Origin: JBGAPH01 sp046349955
GTDB taxonomy: Bacteria > Planctomycetota > Planctomycetia > Pirellulales > JBGAPH01
Direction: 5' to 3'
Assembly (NCBI GenBank): GCA_046349955.1
Contig: JAXMBI010000008.1
Location: 1-64,000, forward strand
DNA: 64,000 nt
The position numbers and the translations under genes were made by a program. The notes under the pieces were generated by a model, which was not told where the DNA came from, searched no databases, and saw only the letters and a list, made by a program, of their open reading frames with translations. Shown piece after piece: positions 35,141 to 44,574 of the stretch (positions are counted from its first letter, which is position 1; each line of letters opens with the position of its first letter).

Positions 35141-36562
35141 ATGAAACGCTGGCTCGATGCCGCGCTGCCGCCGACGCCGTGGGGCGATCTGGTTCGCTTT
35201 GCGGGACCGTTTCTGCTGGCTGCACTCTTCCTCGTCCCCTGGTTTGGCTTTCAGGGCGCCATCGGCCAGATCGTCGTCGGCCAGTTTTGGACCTATTCGG
35301 CCGCGGCGACGCTGCTAGTTACTGTAGGCCTGATCGTGTATCGCACGGTTGCTCGGCGGCGCCGCCTGCGGGAGTGGGGGCCGCTGCTGCTCGAGGGGCA
35401 GTGCGTAGGGCAACTCCCGCTGATCTGGTTCTATTCACCGGCGGTCCTGGCTGGCATCTGGTTCTTCTACTCGTTGCTGCTCGGCGATCTTGCCGAGGGG
35501 GGCGGCGTCGTGTGGGCGTTTTCGGCCGCGCTCGGGATCGTCGGCGGCATGACGCTGGCCATGCTGTGGTGGGGACCGCGGCGGCTCGAAATGTTCGAAC
35601 GCGGGCTCGTACTGGCAGGCTATTGGGGGCTCGAGTGGTCCAAGGTGCTCAGCGTGAGCTGCGCGCGGCGCGAACGGTTCGAAGTGACCTTCGAACGACC
35701 CGCCAGCCCATGGCGGCCCAACGCGATGTTGCTGACCTGTGGATTGCCGCTCGCAGTGGCCGACCGAGTCGAGGCGATTCTCGCCGACCGCTGCCCTCAG
35801 GCGGTCCGCGTCGCGCCGGCGAGCGAACAGGCGGTCGTCGCCAGCGTGCGCCGGCAATTCCAACTCAAGCATGCCTTCTGGGCCACGCTGCCGGCGGCCG
35901 TGTTCTTCGCGCTCATCGGCCCTTGGTTTCGCCGGCTGGAGCCGAGCGGCCGCCTGGCCGTACTTACGTTTTGGGGAAGCGCCGCCGTCTGCACGGCGTT
36001 CTACTTTTGGATCTACCTGCAGGCCCGGCGCGGAGTGCTCCGCCAATGGGGCGAGCCGGAGCTCGCGCTGCGGCAGCCCAAGACCTTTTCGGAGCGCTAT
36101 CGCACGCTGGGGTGCCTGCTGCTGGGGGGCCTGTGCCTGTTGTTCTACACGTTCATCAGCGGGCCGCTGTCGGTTCGGCACTCGCTCTTCCAACGACTGT
36201 TCATGGGGGTGCCGACGGGAACGTTTCTCGGCATGGCGCTGGCGGCCCTTTGGTTCGACGAACTGCTGGTCGAAGTGTTCCCGCGCGCCCTGGTGCTCGG
36301 CGAGCGGCGCGTGTTTCCCTTTCAGTTGATGGTGGGCTACGACCTACAGAAGCGCGAGCACCTGGAGCTCAATGTCGAGTACATTCCCGCCGGCAAGCTC
36401 GGTGGGGGGAACAGCTATGTCGAGATCCGGCTCCCCCCCGACCGCGGCGACTTTTTCGCGGCGCTGCTCGAAGAGCGCTGCCCCGGCATCGGCCGCACGC
36501 GGCACTTCCGGAATCGCCATCCCGAGACGACCGAAGAGCCGGACGGGGAAGACGAGTTCTAA
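35141..36562 (+). CDS. Duplicated membrane protein with two PH-like segments
   Basis: A 473-residue protein with about eight transmembrane helices in two blocks. Each block ends in a soluble segment of the type seen in bacterial PH-like (DUF5673-like) domains: EMFERGLVLAGYWGLEWSKV in the first, VEVFPRALVLGERRVFPFQL in the second, each closing with a Cys-Pro motif (ILADRCPQ, LLEERCPG). A basic loop (RRRRLREWGPLLLEG; ARRGVLRQWGEPELAL) opens the soluble side of each half. This points to internal duplication. Function unknown. Confidence 0.7.
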   Translation: MKRWLDAALPPTPWGDLVRFAGPFLLAALFLVPWFGFQGAIGQIVVGQFWTYSAAATLLVTVGLIVYRTVARRRRLREWGPLLLEGQCVGQLPLIWFYSPAVLAGIWFFYSLLLGDLAEGGGVVWAFSAALGIVGGMTLAMLWWGPRRLEMFERGLVLAGYWGLEWSKVLSVSCARRERFEVTFERPASPWRPNAMLLTCGLPLAVADRVEAILADRCPQAVRVAPASEQAVVASVRRQFQLKHAFWATLPAAVFFALIGPWFRRLEPSGRLAVLTFWGSAAVCTAFYFWIYLQARRGVLRQWGEPELALRQPKTFSERYRTLGCLLLGGLCLLFYTFISGPLSVRHSLFQRLFMGVPTGTFLGMALAALWFDELLVEVFPRALVLGERRVFPFQLMVGYDLQKREHLELNVEYIPAGKLGGGNSYVEIRLPPDRGDFFAALLEERCPGIGRTRHFRNRHPETTEEPDGEDEF

Positions 36563-36759
36563 TGCCGAGGCCGGCAAAACCAGGCCAGAATCGCGCCAAG
36601 CGATCCTTGCCTCGAGCCCGAGCGCCGAAGGCGGAGGTCGATTTCTTCCACGATCTTGACCCGATTCCAGTTGGCGCTCGCTTTGTTTGGTTAGTCTGCG
36701 AACCATTTGGCTCGGCAGGCTTCCTCCCGACCAGAACCCGCCGATAGGAAACGCCTTCC

Positions 36760-37413
36760 ATGTTTTGCTGTGTGCGGAACCGCTGGGGTTCCCGCCTCTG
36801 GTTTGTCCTGCGCGCCGTTGGCTTGACGTTCGCACTCGTGGCACCGGCTGCCGCCCAGCCTGGCCCCGTGCCCGTCTCGGTGGCCCAGGTCGTCGAGCGG
36901 CCGGTGCGAGCGACGCGCAGCTTCGCCGGCACGATCATGCCGGTGCGCAAAAGCGTGGTGGGGAGCGCGGTCGACGGCCGGGTCGAGCAGTTCCTGGTGA
37001 ACGAAGGGGACCGAGTCACGAAGGGGCAGCCGCTCGCGCAACTCCGCACCAAGCTGCTGGAACTCCAGATCGCCGGGGCCAAGGCCGAGCGTGAACTTCG
37101 CAAGCATGAGCTCACGGAGCTGCAGAACGGTTCGCGCCCCGAGGAAATCGCCCAGGCCAAGGCCAAGTCAGCCGCCAGCCAAGCCCTTTACGACTATCAC
37201 CGCGGACGGCTGAAGCGGGCAGAGGCGCTGCGCAATCAGCCGCGGGCAATCAGCGAAGACGAGATGCAAGAGGCCACCAGCGCCACCGAAAGCGCCCTGC
37301 AGGTGATGCTCGAGTCGAAGGCCGCTCTGGACCTGGACTTGGCCGGTCCGCGCGAGGAACGCATCCAGGCCTTCGGGCCGATGAAGACTCGCCGTTCGTG
37401 GCCGAGGTGCTGA
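36760..37413 (+). pseudogene. Truncated HlyD/RND efflux periplasmic adaptor
   Basis: 217 residues in place of the usual 350-400. Present: a signal peptide (LTFALVAPAAAQ), the first lipoyl half (VGSAVDGRVEQFLVNEGDRV) and the ascending helical hairpin (ELRKHELTELQNGSRPEEIA to ALDLDLAGPREERIQA). The family sequence stops near 37368; the last 15 residues (FGPMKTRRSWPRC) are read through the antisense of the integrase remnant. The second lipoyl half, beta-barrel and membrane-proximal domain are missing, so the product is probably not functional. Confidence 0.75.
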
Positions 37414-38187
37414 GTCTTATGCTCCGCGGGGCTGTAACACCATGGTTCGCTGCTCATGTCCACGTCGCAGGGGTCAGCCTCATGAACTGCACCACGATCC
37501 GCACCCCCGGCGGCAGCCAGGCCATGGTCCGCTCCACCACGGCGTCGGGCACTTCGCGGACTGGCGGGTTGTCGCGAGCGTCGTCTTGCCACAGCGCAGG
37601 CCACGGACACAACGGAGCCGCTCGACCACAGAACCAGGAATTAGCTCGTACTCCACCCCCCAGGCCATCATCCGCTTGATGCGGCTCACGTGGTCGTTGA
37701 CCTACTTGCGGGCATACCGGCCTGAGTCGACCAACGCGTCCCGCACTGACCTCAGGCGCCGGGGACGGAACTTCCGGGCAGGCCCCGTGGCGTAGAGCTT
37801 GAGCAGCGGTCGGACGGACGAGCAGATCACGACGTTCTCGTTGCTCGGCGTCACGCCGTCGCGTTTGACGTAGTACGTGCGAGCCCAGGCGAGATACCGG
37901 TCTACCAGTTCAATGATCGTAAGCGGCATGGGCTCTGCGGCTCCGGCAGCAGCCCTTGCGTGGTGCAGCTCACGACGGCTCGGCACATGCGGGCGGCGGA
38001 CCCGCTGCTCCCACTCGGCGATCAAGCGAGCATATTCCGCCCGGCTTTCCGTGCTGCCATATGGGCCGAGATCGACCCGCTTGCCGTCGATGGTGACGCA
38101 GGCGAGGTTGCGGGGCTTGAAGAGACGATACGCGGGCGGACGGTTCTTGAGCGTGGGCATGTGTGGCCTCTGGTTTGCCAGGGCCAC
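37369..38187 (-). pseudogene. Decayed tyrosine integrase
   Basis: An integrase of the planctomycete phage-type family, read from 38187 (GTG). The N-terminal arm and core-binding region are clean (RLFKPRNLACVTIDGKRVDL, LVDRYLAWARTYYVKRDG), then an in-frame TAG follows GRYARK. The same frame resumes with VNDHVSRIKRMMAWGVEYEL, shifts near 37600 into NPPVREVPDAVVERTMAWLP, loses the GxRxGE catalytic Arg region by a deletion after QFMRLT, and ends with CDVDMSSEPWCYSPAEHKTQ and RRVFIGP. The His-x-x-Arg and Tyr region is absent. Confidence 0.8.
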
Positions 38188-38306
38188 AGGGGCAGGCTTT
38201 GTAGCCTGTTGCGCCGCTGTAGCCGTTTGGCTTCACCTAAGGCCCGCACTGCCGACCGTCGACAGGTAAGCGTATCTAGCTTTCGGGCAAAGAACTTAGT
38301 TGCAGT
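37369..38306. mobile_element. Remnant of an integrative element at tRNA-Pro
   Basis: The integrase remnant lies directly downstream of the 3' end of tRNA-Pro (38306), the usual target position for tyrosine integrases. The far side is fused to the truncated HlyD gene, so the rest of the element and its attR were probably deleted together with the end of the adaptor gene. Confidence 0.55.
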
Positions 38307-38380
38307 CGGGGCGACATGATTCGAACATGCGACCTCTACGTCCCGAACGTAGCGCTCTAGCCAGGCTGAGCTACGCCCCG
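38306..38380 (-). tRNA. tRNA-Pro (anticodon CGG)
   Basis: A 75-nt cloverleaf. Acceptor CGGGGCG/CGCCCCG, anticodon stem CTACG/CGTAG with loop TTCGGGA (anticodon CGG), T arm with GTTCGAATC. No encoded CCA. Confidence 0.92.
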
Positions 38381-38525
38381 AGTGAGACAAGCCGACATTA
38401 TTCGGCTTTTCCACTGCTGGGTCAACCCAAGTTGCCCGCGATCCAGCCCCTTCACCCCTGGGTTGGGGAAAGTGCCGAACTCCGCTGAGAATCCCGCAGC
38501 GGCTCCACGGAAACGAGCTTGCGAA

Positions 38526-40112
38526 TCAGCCCCGCGGGCCCGCCGCCTGGACCTCGGCCGAGACGTGGGCCGCGAAGGCCTTGAAATTTTCGCGGAACAG
38601 CCCGGCCAGTTTGCGGGCCGTGGCTTCGTAGGCGGCCGGGTCAGACCAGGTGTTGCGCGGAACGAGCATTTCCGCGGGCGCGCCAAGGCACTCGGTCACG
38701 GCGTCGAAGCCGAACACCGGATCCGACGCCACTGGCGCGTCGCGCAGCGCGCCGGAATGGATGCCGTCGATGATGGCGCGGGTGATCGCCAGTTTGATGC
38801 GGTGGCCCACGCCGTGGCCGCCGCCGGTCCAGCCGGTGTTCACCAGCCAGGCTTGGGCGCCATGGCGCTGCAGTTGGGCCGCCAGCAACTCGGCGTATTT
38901 GCTGGGGTGCCAGACCAGGAACGGGCCGCCGAAGCAGGGCGAGAAGGTGGCCTGAGGTTCGTTTACGCCCATCTCGGTGCCGGCCACCTTGGCTGTGTAG
39001 CCGCTCATATAGTGGTACATGGCCTGCGCCGGCGACAACCGCGACACGGGGGGCAAAACGCCGAAAGCGTCGCACGTCAAAAAGATCACGTCGCGCGGGT
39101 GATCGGCCATGCAGGGGATCAACGCGTTGCGAATGAAATCGATCGGATACGCCCCGCGCGTGTTCTGCGTGATGCGCGTGTCATGGAAATCGATGTGGTG
39201 ATCCTGCGCATCGAGCACCACGTTTTCGAGCACCGCGCCGAACCGCAGCGCCTGGAAGATTTCGGGCTCGAATTCAGGCGTCAAGTCGATGGCCTTGGCG
39301 TAGCACCCCCCTTCGATGTTGAAGATTCCGTCGTCGCTCCAGCAATGTTCGTCGTCGCCGATCAGCAACCGCTTGGGATCGGCCGAGAGCGTGGTTTTGC
39401 CCGTGCCCGAGAGGCCGAACATCAGCGACGAGCGGCCGGTTTGCCGATCAGCGGTGGCCGAGCAATGCATGGAGAGCACGCCCCGCTTCGGCATCAGATA
39501 GTTCATGATCGTGAACACGCCCTTCTTCATTTCGCCGGCGTATTCGGTGCCCAAGATCACGACTTGGCCGTCTTCGAAGCTGATGTCGATGCTGGTCTTC
39601 GAGGTCATGCCGGGCGTGAGCCGGTTGGCGGGAAACTGCCCGGCGTTGAAGATCACGTAGTTGGGCCGGCCGAACCCTTCGAGTTCCGTCTTCGTGGGGC
39701 GGATGAGCATGGTGTGCATGAACAGCGCGTGGTACGGCCGGGCGCAGATCACCCGCACCTTGAGGCGGTACTTGGGGTCCCAGCCGGCAAAGCCATCGAA
39801 GCAGTACAGGCGATCGCGCGTGTTGAGGTAGTCGATCGCCCGCTCGCGATTGATCTCGAAAACCTGCCGGTCCATTGGAATGTTGACCGGGCCCCACCAC
39901 ACGTCGGATTCGCTCTCAGGATTGCGCACAATGCGCTTGTCCTTGGGCGAGCGGCCCGTCTTCGATCCGGAATAGGCCACCAGAGCGCCGTTCTCGGCAA
40001 TGCTCGCGCCCCGGTCGTAGCGAATGGCCTCTTCGTAGAGCAGCGAAGGCGCGAGATTGCGCAGCACCTGCGGCGCCTGCACGCCGTGGTCGGAGAGATC
40101 GAAGTTTGCCAT
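38526..40112 (-). CDS. pckA: Phosphoenolpyruvate carboxykinase (ATP)
   Basis: A 528-residue gluconeogenic enzyme converting oxaloacetate and ATP to phosphoenolpyruvate. Seen: YSGSKTGRSPKDKRIVR near the N terminus, MHCSATADRQTGRSSLMFGL, the P-loop GLSGTGKTTLSADP, GDDEHCWSDDGIFNIEGGCY, the metal/oxaloacetate-binding FLTCDAFGVLPPVSRLS, and NTGWTGGGHGVG. Length and order are normal for the ATP-dependent class. ATG at 40112 (MANFDLSDHG). Confidence 0.97.
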   Translation of the reverse strand: MANFDLSDHGVQAPQVLRNLAPSLLYEEAIRYDRGASIAENGALVAYSGSKTGRSPKDKRIVRNPESESDVWWGPVNIPMDRQVFEINRERAIDYLNTRDRLYCFDGFAGWDPKYRLKVRVICARPYHALFMHTMLIRPTKTELEGFGRPNYVIFNAGQFPANRLTPGMTSKTSIDISFEDGQVVILGTEYAGEMKKGVFTIMNYLMPKRGVLSMHCSATADRQTGRSSLMFGLSGTGKTTLSADPKRLLIGDDEHCWSDDGIFNIEGGCYAKAIDLTPEFEPEIFQALRFGAVLENVVLDAQDHHIDFHDTRITQNTRGAYPIDFIRNALIPCMADHPRDVIFLTCDAFGVLPPVSRLSPAQAMYHYMSGYTAKVAGTEMGVNEPQATFSPCFGGPFLVWHPSKYAELLAAQLQRHGAQAWLVNTGWTGGGHGVGHRIKLAITRAIIDGIHSGALRDAPVASDPVFGFDAVTECLGAPAEMLVPRNTWSDPAAYEATARKLAGLFRENFKAFAAHVSAEVQAAGPRG

Positions 40113-40353
40113 CCTTAGTGTCCTCAACCGGTCGAACCTGCATCGCGCTCCCGGCGCCCGACGCCGCGAGTCATCGTGGGTGCGATTATAACGGTCTCCA
40201 TGCGCCGTCGGCACGGGCGCGCGCCGCGAAATTGTTGCGACGACCGCGCTATTCCGCACATTTGTCGTCGAGCCTCCGTGCGGTCGAATTGCCCGACAAA
40301 ATCTTGCGACCTAGGTTTGCGGTAAACGGCCCCCTTGTTGCCTGGACGCTTCC

Positions 40354-40719
40354 ATGCCGATGCCCCAAGCTCCGACTCCTCCCGCTCCCGCCAAGAGCTC
40401 TCGTCCGCGGGCCTTTGGGTCTCGGAAAGAGAATCGCTACAAGCGCCCGGGGGCCCGCCCGATGCCGGTTTCCATCAGCTTTACCGAGCAGGCTGTCGGC
40501 GCGCTGGTCAACGAATCGCCTTCGGGCCTGGGGCTGACCTTTCTGTTCGAGCCGCCGTTTCGCGTCGGGCAGCGCATTCGCACGCGCTATCAGGGCGCGC
40601 CGCGATCGGCCGTGGTGAAGCACATCACGCTCACAGAGGGCCAGTTCGTGGTCGGCATCGAATGGGATGACGCCGGCGGCACGAATCGACGTCCCGCCCG
40701 CGGACGGTCGGATTCATAA
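40354..40719 (+). CDS. PilZ-domain protein
   Basis: A 121-residue single-domain protein. It has RKENRYKRPGARPMPVSISF, with an Arg-rich opening like the c-di-GMP-binding RxxxR motif, then NESPSGLGLTFLFEPPFRVG (SxxG of the second motif) and VVKHITLTEGQFVVGIEW. It would bind cyclic di-GMP and act through a partner; the partner is unknown. GTG/ATG starts are clustered; ATG 40354 used. Confidence 0.75.
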   Translation: MPMPQAPTPPAPAKSSRPRAFGSRKENRYKRPGARPMPVSISFTEQAVGALVNESPSGLGLTFLFEPPFRVGQRIRTRYQGAPRSAVVKHITLTEGQFVVGIEWDDAGGTNRRPARGRSDS

Positions 40720-40815
40720 GCCCGACGTTCTCTCTAACTTGCCTAGTCCTTCGATTGCGGCAGGTTCATCTAGACATGCTCGGGCGGCTCCGCTATGACC
40801 CGCCCTTGATTCCCG

Positions 40816-40898
40816 CCGCCATGCGCCCGCATGGCGGGTGCGCAAGGATGCTAGCACGTCGGGGTTGATGCCCGCCTTACGAGCAGAGGACTGCTCGT
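40816..40898. repeat. Two small hairpins in the 224-bp gap upstream of the TPR gene
   Basis: CCGCCATGC-gccc-GCATGGCGG (40816-40837) and ACGAGCAG-agga-CTGCTCGT (40879-40898) are perfect inverted repeats without U-tracts. Possibly leader structures of the gene starting at 40944. Confidence 0.45.
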
Positions 40899-40943
40899 TC
40901 GCCGGCGGCGCCCTTCCCGCGGCGTGAGTTCCAGGAGGAACAC

Positions 40944-43163
40944 GTGCCAGGCCAAACAGGATCGCGGCGCTATTGCTTGTGGGCTGCCAGGCTGCTGATC
41001 GCCGTCGGAATGGCGGCCGCTTGGCGCCCCTCGGTCATTGCTGACGAGCCAACGCCGGCTGCGCCCGCGGTTGCACTGACGGAGGGCGAGCCGACGCCCG
41101 CGGCGGTGGAGGGGCTAGCGCCCGCCGAGCCGGCCGCCCTCGAGCCTGTCCCGACTACGAGCGAGCCGGACGCGACCATAGCGCAGTCGGCTGCAGAGCC
41201 ATCTCCGGCCGAGCCTAACTCGGCTGCCGAAAGTGCTTCTGCAGCAACGGGGGAATCCACGCCCGCGCCAGGCGAGCCCGTGCGGCCCGCCCTGGCCGAC
41301 GAAGGAACCGACGCAGCGAGCGCGACTGCCCAGCCTGCAAGGCCCAATGCGCCGGCCACGCTCACCCCTCCGACGCAGGCGAAGCCGGTGTTGGCGGAGC
41401 CGCGAGACGCGACTTCGCGCCGATCAGCCACGAGCCGAGACCACGTCGACGAAGGCGCCAGCGGCGCCCCCGCCGCGGCAGCAACGGCTTTGACCCCTGC
41501 TTCGTTCAATGGCGTGCGTCCGGGCGAAACCAGTGAATCGAAGCTCCTCTCCGCCTGGGGCCGGCCTTTCGAGAGTTCGACGATCGAGAATCAAACGCGG
41601 TATTTCTTTCGCATCCGGCCCTTCGCCAAGGTCGAAGCCACGGTGACCGATGGGCAGGTCGTGTCCCTGGCGATTCATCTCGGCACGGCGATCGAGCCGC
41701 AAACGATCGCCCGCCAACTCGAGCTGAATCTCGACGAGGCGGCCACGGTCCACGACGACGCCGGCCAGCCGTTGGGGCTCGCGTTTCCCGAACGGGGCGT
41801 GTTGTTCAGCTTCGCGCCCAAGCCGGGGCAGCCGCGCGTGCTGCTGGTGATGCTCGATCCGATCGACGCGCAGCCATTCCTGGCGCGAGCCGAAGGCCGC
41901 TTGCGCTCGGCGCCGAGCGCGGCGCTGGCGGATCTCGAACTGGCGATCTCGCTCGATCCCCACTATGCCCACGCTTGGTGGACCAAGTCGCGGTTGCTGC
42001 TCGAATTGGGCCGGAATGCCGCGGCGCTCGCTGCGGCGAACGAAGCGCTGCGGCTCGAGCCCACGGCGCCGCAGTATCGCCTGACGCGGGCGGCCGCTCT
42101 GGCCGCCGCGGGCAAACACGCGGAAGCGCTGACTGAATGCGACGGCGTCTTGGCGGTCGAGCCGCTCGAGCCCATGGTGCGCGGGCAAGCGCTCAAAGTC
42201 CGCGGCGATCTGGCGGCCGCGGGTCCGGACCGCGATCCGCAGCAAGCGCTGTCGTTTCACTCGCAGGCAATCAAGAAGGTCGATCCACTGGGGCTCGACC
42301 AGCGGCCAGCGGTGCGTCGCGCGGCCAAGGAATTGTTGCTCGAGCTCCACCTGGCGGTTGCCGCCGACGTGGCCTGGGGGAACTGGCGCGACAAGCCCAA
42401 GGTCGTGCCCAAGTGGCTGGAGCGGGCCGCCGCGTTTGCCGACGACCTGGAGCAGGTCGAGGATGTTGATCTACCCCTGCGGCTCATGGTGGCCCGCGGG
42501 GCGCTGGCTGCGAATGTGGGCGTGCAGGGGCGACTGAACGTGGCGCGGTGGTTGGCCCGCGGGCAGGAAGAAGCGGAACTGCGGCTGGCCAAGGCCACCG
42601 ATCCGGGCCAACGCGCGCAACTGCGCTGGCAACTTGCCCTGCTGCTGTACGACGCCCTGCAATCCGAGCACGCCCGCGGCAACGTGGGCGAGGCCGACCG
42701 TCAAGGACAGAAGCTGATCGAGACGGTCGCTGCCCTCGAAGCGCCGTGGCGTCCCGAGGGAAGCGACTACTTGCTCGGCCGAACTTACTTTCGTCTTGGG
42801 GCCGCGCATGCGGTTCACAAGAACGAGCATGCCGAGGCGGTGAAGTGGTACGACAAGGCGCGACCACTGCTCGAGAAGCCGAGCGCGGGACTGCCGTTGG
42901 CGGACCATGCGCCCCGCGGCGAAGACTTCGTGAGCATGGGCGTGTCGTATTGGGAAGCCAACCAGCGCGAGTTGGCCGTAACGCTTACCCGTCAGGGAAT
43001 CGAACTATTGCAAACGGGCGCGCGCGACCAGCACATCGAGCCGACGGCGCTCGCGGTGCCCTATGGCAACCTGGCGACGATGCTCGAGACGCTGGGGCAG
43101 CGCGAGGAATCGAAGCGGTTCGCCGAGTTGGCGGCCGGCAGCCGTGCAACGAAGACGCGCTAG
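40944..43163 (+). CDS. Exported TPR protein with Ala/Pro/Glu-rich linker
   Basis: A 739-residue exported protein. It begins with GTG 45 bp after the hairpin, preceded by an AGGAGG site. Signal peptide (residues 1-34, ending SVIADEP). Low-complexity linker 35-185. A region resembling BamE/SmpA (NGVRPGETSESKLLSAWGRP, about 192) leads to TPR-type repeats (about 330-430, YAHAWWTKSRLLLELGRNAA). The last 250 residues are helical and repeat-like. It lies tail-to-tail with a thioredoxin-like gene, 15 bp apart. Function probably scaffolding in the envelope. Confidence 0.75.
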   Translation: MPGQTGSRRYCLWAARLLIAVGMAAAWRPSVIADEPTPAAPAVALTEGEPTPAAVEGLAPAEPAALEPVPTTSEPDATIAQSAAEPSPAEPNSAAESASAATGESTPAPGEPVRPALADEGTDAASATAQPARPNAPATLTPPTQAKPVLAEPRDATSRRSATSRDHVDEGASGAPAAAATALTPASFNGVRPGETSESKLLSAWGRPFESSTIENQTRYFFRIRPFAKVEATVTDGQVVSLAIHLGTAIEPQTIARQLELNLDEAATVHDDAGQPLGLAFPERGVLFSFAPKPGQPRVLLVMLDPIDAQPFLARAEGRLRSAPSAALADLELAISLDPHYAHAWWTKSRLLLELGRNAAALAAANEALRLEPTAPQYRLTRAAALAAAGKHAEALTECDGVLAVEPLEPMVRGQALKVRGDLAAAGPDRDPQQALSFHSQAIKKVDPLGLDQRPAVRRAAKELLLELHLAVAADVAWGNWRDKPKVVPKWLERAAAFADDLEQVEDVDLPLRLMVARGALAANVGVQGRLNVARWLARGQEEAELRLAKATDPGQRAQLRWQLALLLYDALQSEHARGNVGEADRQGQKLIETVAALEAPWRPEGSDYLLGRTYFRLGAAHAVHKNEHAEAVKWYDKARPLLEKPSAGLPLADHAPRGEDFVSMGVSYWEANQRELAVTLTRQGIELLQTGARDQHIEPTALAVPYGNLATMLETLGQREESKRFAELAAGSRATKTR

Positions 43164-43178
43164 GCCGAGCGGCCAGCG

Positions 43179-44396
43179 CTACTCTTGTGCCTTCTGCTCT
43201 GCCGGCGGTTGCTGTTCGTCCGACGGCTTGCTCGCGGCAGTCGTCCGCTCCTTGACCTGGCGAATCTGCGCCTTGAGCTGGTCATTGGAGGCTGCCTCGA
43301 TCGCGGCGTCGAAGGCCTTGGCCGCTTCGTCCTTGCGGTCCATATCGACGAGCATGATCCCCTTTTGGGCGCCCAGGCGCGCCGGGAGATCGTTTTCGGC
43401 CGGGGCATTGGCGATCAGATCGTCCATTGCCTGCACCGCCTCGTCCAAGCGTTTGAGCTGACGCAAGAGGTTGGCTTTCGCGAGGCCGAGTTGCAACTTG
43501 ACCATCAGGCTTTGCTGCTCGTCGGCCGAGAGCTTGTCGATGAGTGCGAGCGCTTCGTCGTGCTTCTCCGCGGCGATGAGAAGTTGCAGCTTGTGGCTCA
43601 GCGTCGCTTGCGACAGGCGCGCCGCGCTCGGCTTGTACTTCTCGACCGCTTCGTCGAAAGCCGCCAGGAGATCGCCGGCGTTCTTGCCGTTGAAGGAAGC
43701 CGCGAGCTTCGAGATGGCCTTGTCGAACTCGGCGTCCGCCAGCTTTTGCTCGTACTTGCCTTTCAGGCCGGCCTCATTGTTCGCGTCGGCCTGAATGAGC
43801 TCCTTCACCACATCGGCGTACGCGTTCAGGGCCAACTCTTCGCCCACCACATCGAGCGCAGCGGCCAGGTGCTGAGCCTTTTCCTGGCCTTTGGCCTCCG
43901 CGGCCGCGGCGAACTCCTTGTCGCGTTCGACCCGTTTCCCGCGCAATTCGGTCAGATGCGCGACATACGCCTCGGCCCCTCCAGGCTGGTAGCCGGTCTG
44001 GGCATAGGGACGGCCCTGTTCGTCGGCCAGAAAGATCGTCGGGTAACCCTTCACCGCCAGCTTTTCGTTCCACTCCTGATTCTGCTTCTGGGTTTCCTCG
44101 CTCAGTTTCGACTTGTCGTTGGGAAAGTCGAACTCGACGAGCACGAAGTGATCTTTCGCGTCGTCCTTGAAGGCGTCTTTGCTAAAGACTTCGTCATTGA
44201 GCGTGATGCACCAGCCGCACCAGTCGGAGCCCGTGAAGTCGAGCAGCAGGTCCTTCTTTTCGGCCTCCGCCTGCTTCATGGCGGCCGCGATATCGTTTCC
44301 CCAGCCCTTGCCGCCGGCGAATGCCCAGCCGGACGAAAGCACCAGGGTCATCAGCACCGCGGTTGCGCTCACGGCCCAGCTTCGAAACGAACTCAT
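43179..44396 (-). CDS. Exported thioredoxin-like protein with helical C terminus
   Basis: A 405-residue exported protein. Signal peptide (ending GWAFAGG). A thioredoxin-fold domain with LLLDFTGSDWCGWCITLNDE (active site WCGWC), then VKGYPTIFLADEQGRPYAQT, where the cis-Pro is in place. From about residue 190 to the end it is helical, with TPR-like segments (NLLRQLKRLDEAVQAMDDLI). Redox or thiol-exchange function in the periplasm is likely. A strong ribosome site (GAGGAGG) precedes the ATG at 44396. A longer upstream open frame is a shadow of the next gene. Confidence 0.85.
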   Translation of the reverse strand: MSSFRSWAVSATAVLMTLVLSSGWAFAGGKGWGNDIAAAMKQAEAEKKDLLLDFTGSDWCGWCITLNDEVFSKDAFKDDAKDHFVLVEFDFPNDKSKLSEETQKQNQEWNEKLAVKGYPTIFLADEQGRPYAQTGYQPGGAEAYVAHLTELRGKRVERDKEFAAAAEAKGQEKAQHLAAALDVVGEELALNAYADVVKELIQADANNEAGLKGKYEQKLADAEFDKAISKLAASFNGKNAGDLLAAFDEAVEKYKPSAARLSQATLSHKLQLLIAAEKHDEALALIDKLSADEQQSLMVKLQLGLAKANLLRQLKRLDEAVQAMDDLIANAPAENDLPARLGAQKGIMLVDMDRKDEAAKAFDAAIEAASNDQLKAQIRQVKERTTAASKPSDEQQPPAEQKAQE

Positions 44397-44513
44397 GACG
44401 AACCTCCTCGGAAACGGCAAACGGTTCGCGCGGATCGAACGTCGGCCGCGCTTGGCGAAGTGAACGATTGTATCAGTTGACAGCGAGTTGCGCACAAAGA
44501 GGTGGCGGAAAGC

Positions 44514-44544
44514 AAAACGCCCTGGGCAGCCGTCGCCCAGGGCG
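44514..44544 (-). terminator. Rho-independent terminator (minus strand)
   Basis: A 10-bp perfect stem (CGCCCTGGGC / GCCCAGGGCG) followed on the minus strand by TTTTGC. It lies 30 bp past the stop of the gene ending at 44575. Confidence 0.8.
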
Positions 44545-44574
44545 TTTGCAAAATCTGCGGACACGAGGCCGCGG

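Noticed and set aside
36563..36759. In-frame stretch starting MPRPAKPGQNRAKR after the duplicated membrane protein
   Set aside because: Composition and lack of a ribosome site suggest non-coding; no gene supported in this 197-bp gap.
38382..40118. 578-codon plus-strand open frame opposite pckA
   Set aside because: Antisense shadow of a clear pckA gene in GC-rich DNA; no domain or ribosome site.
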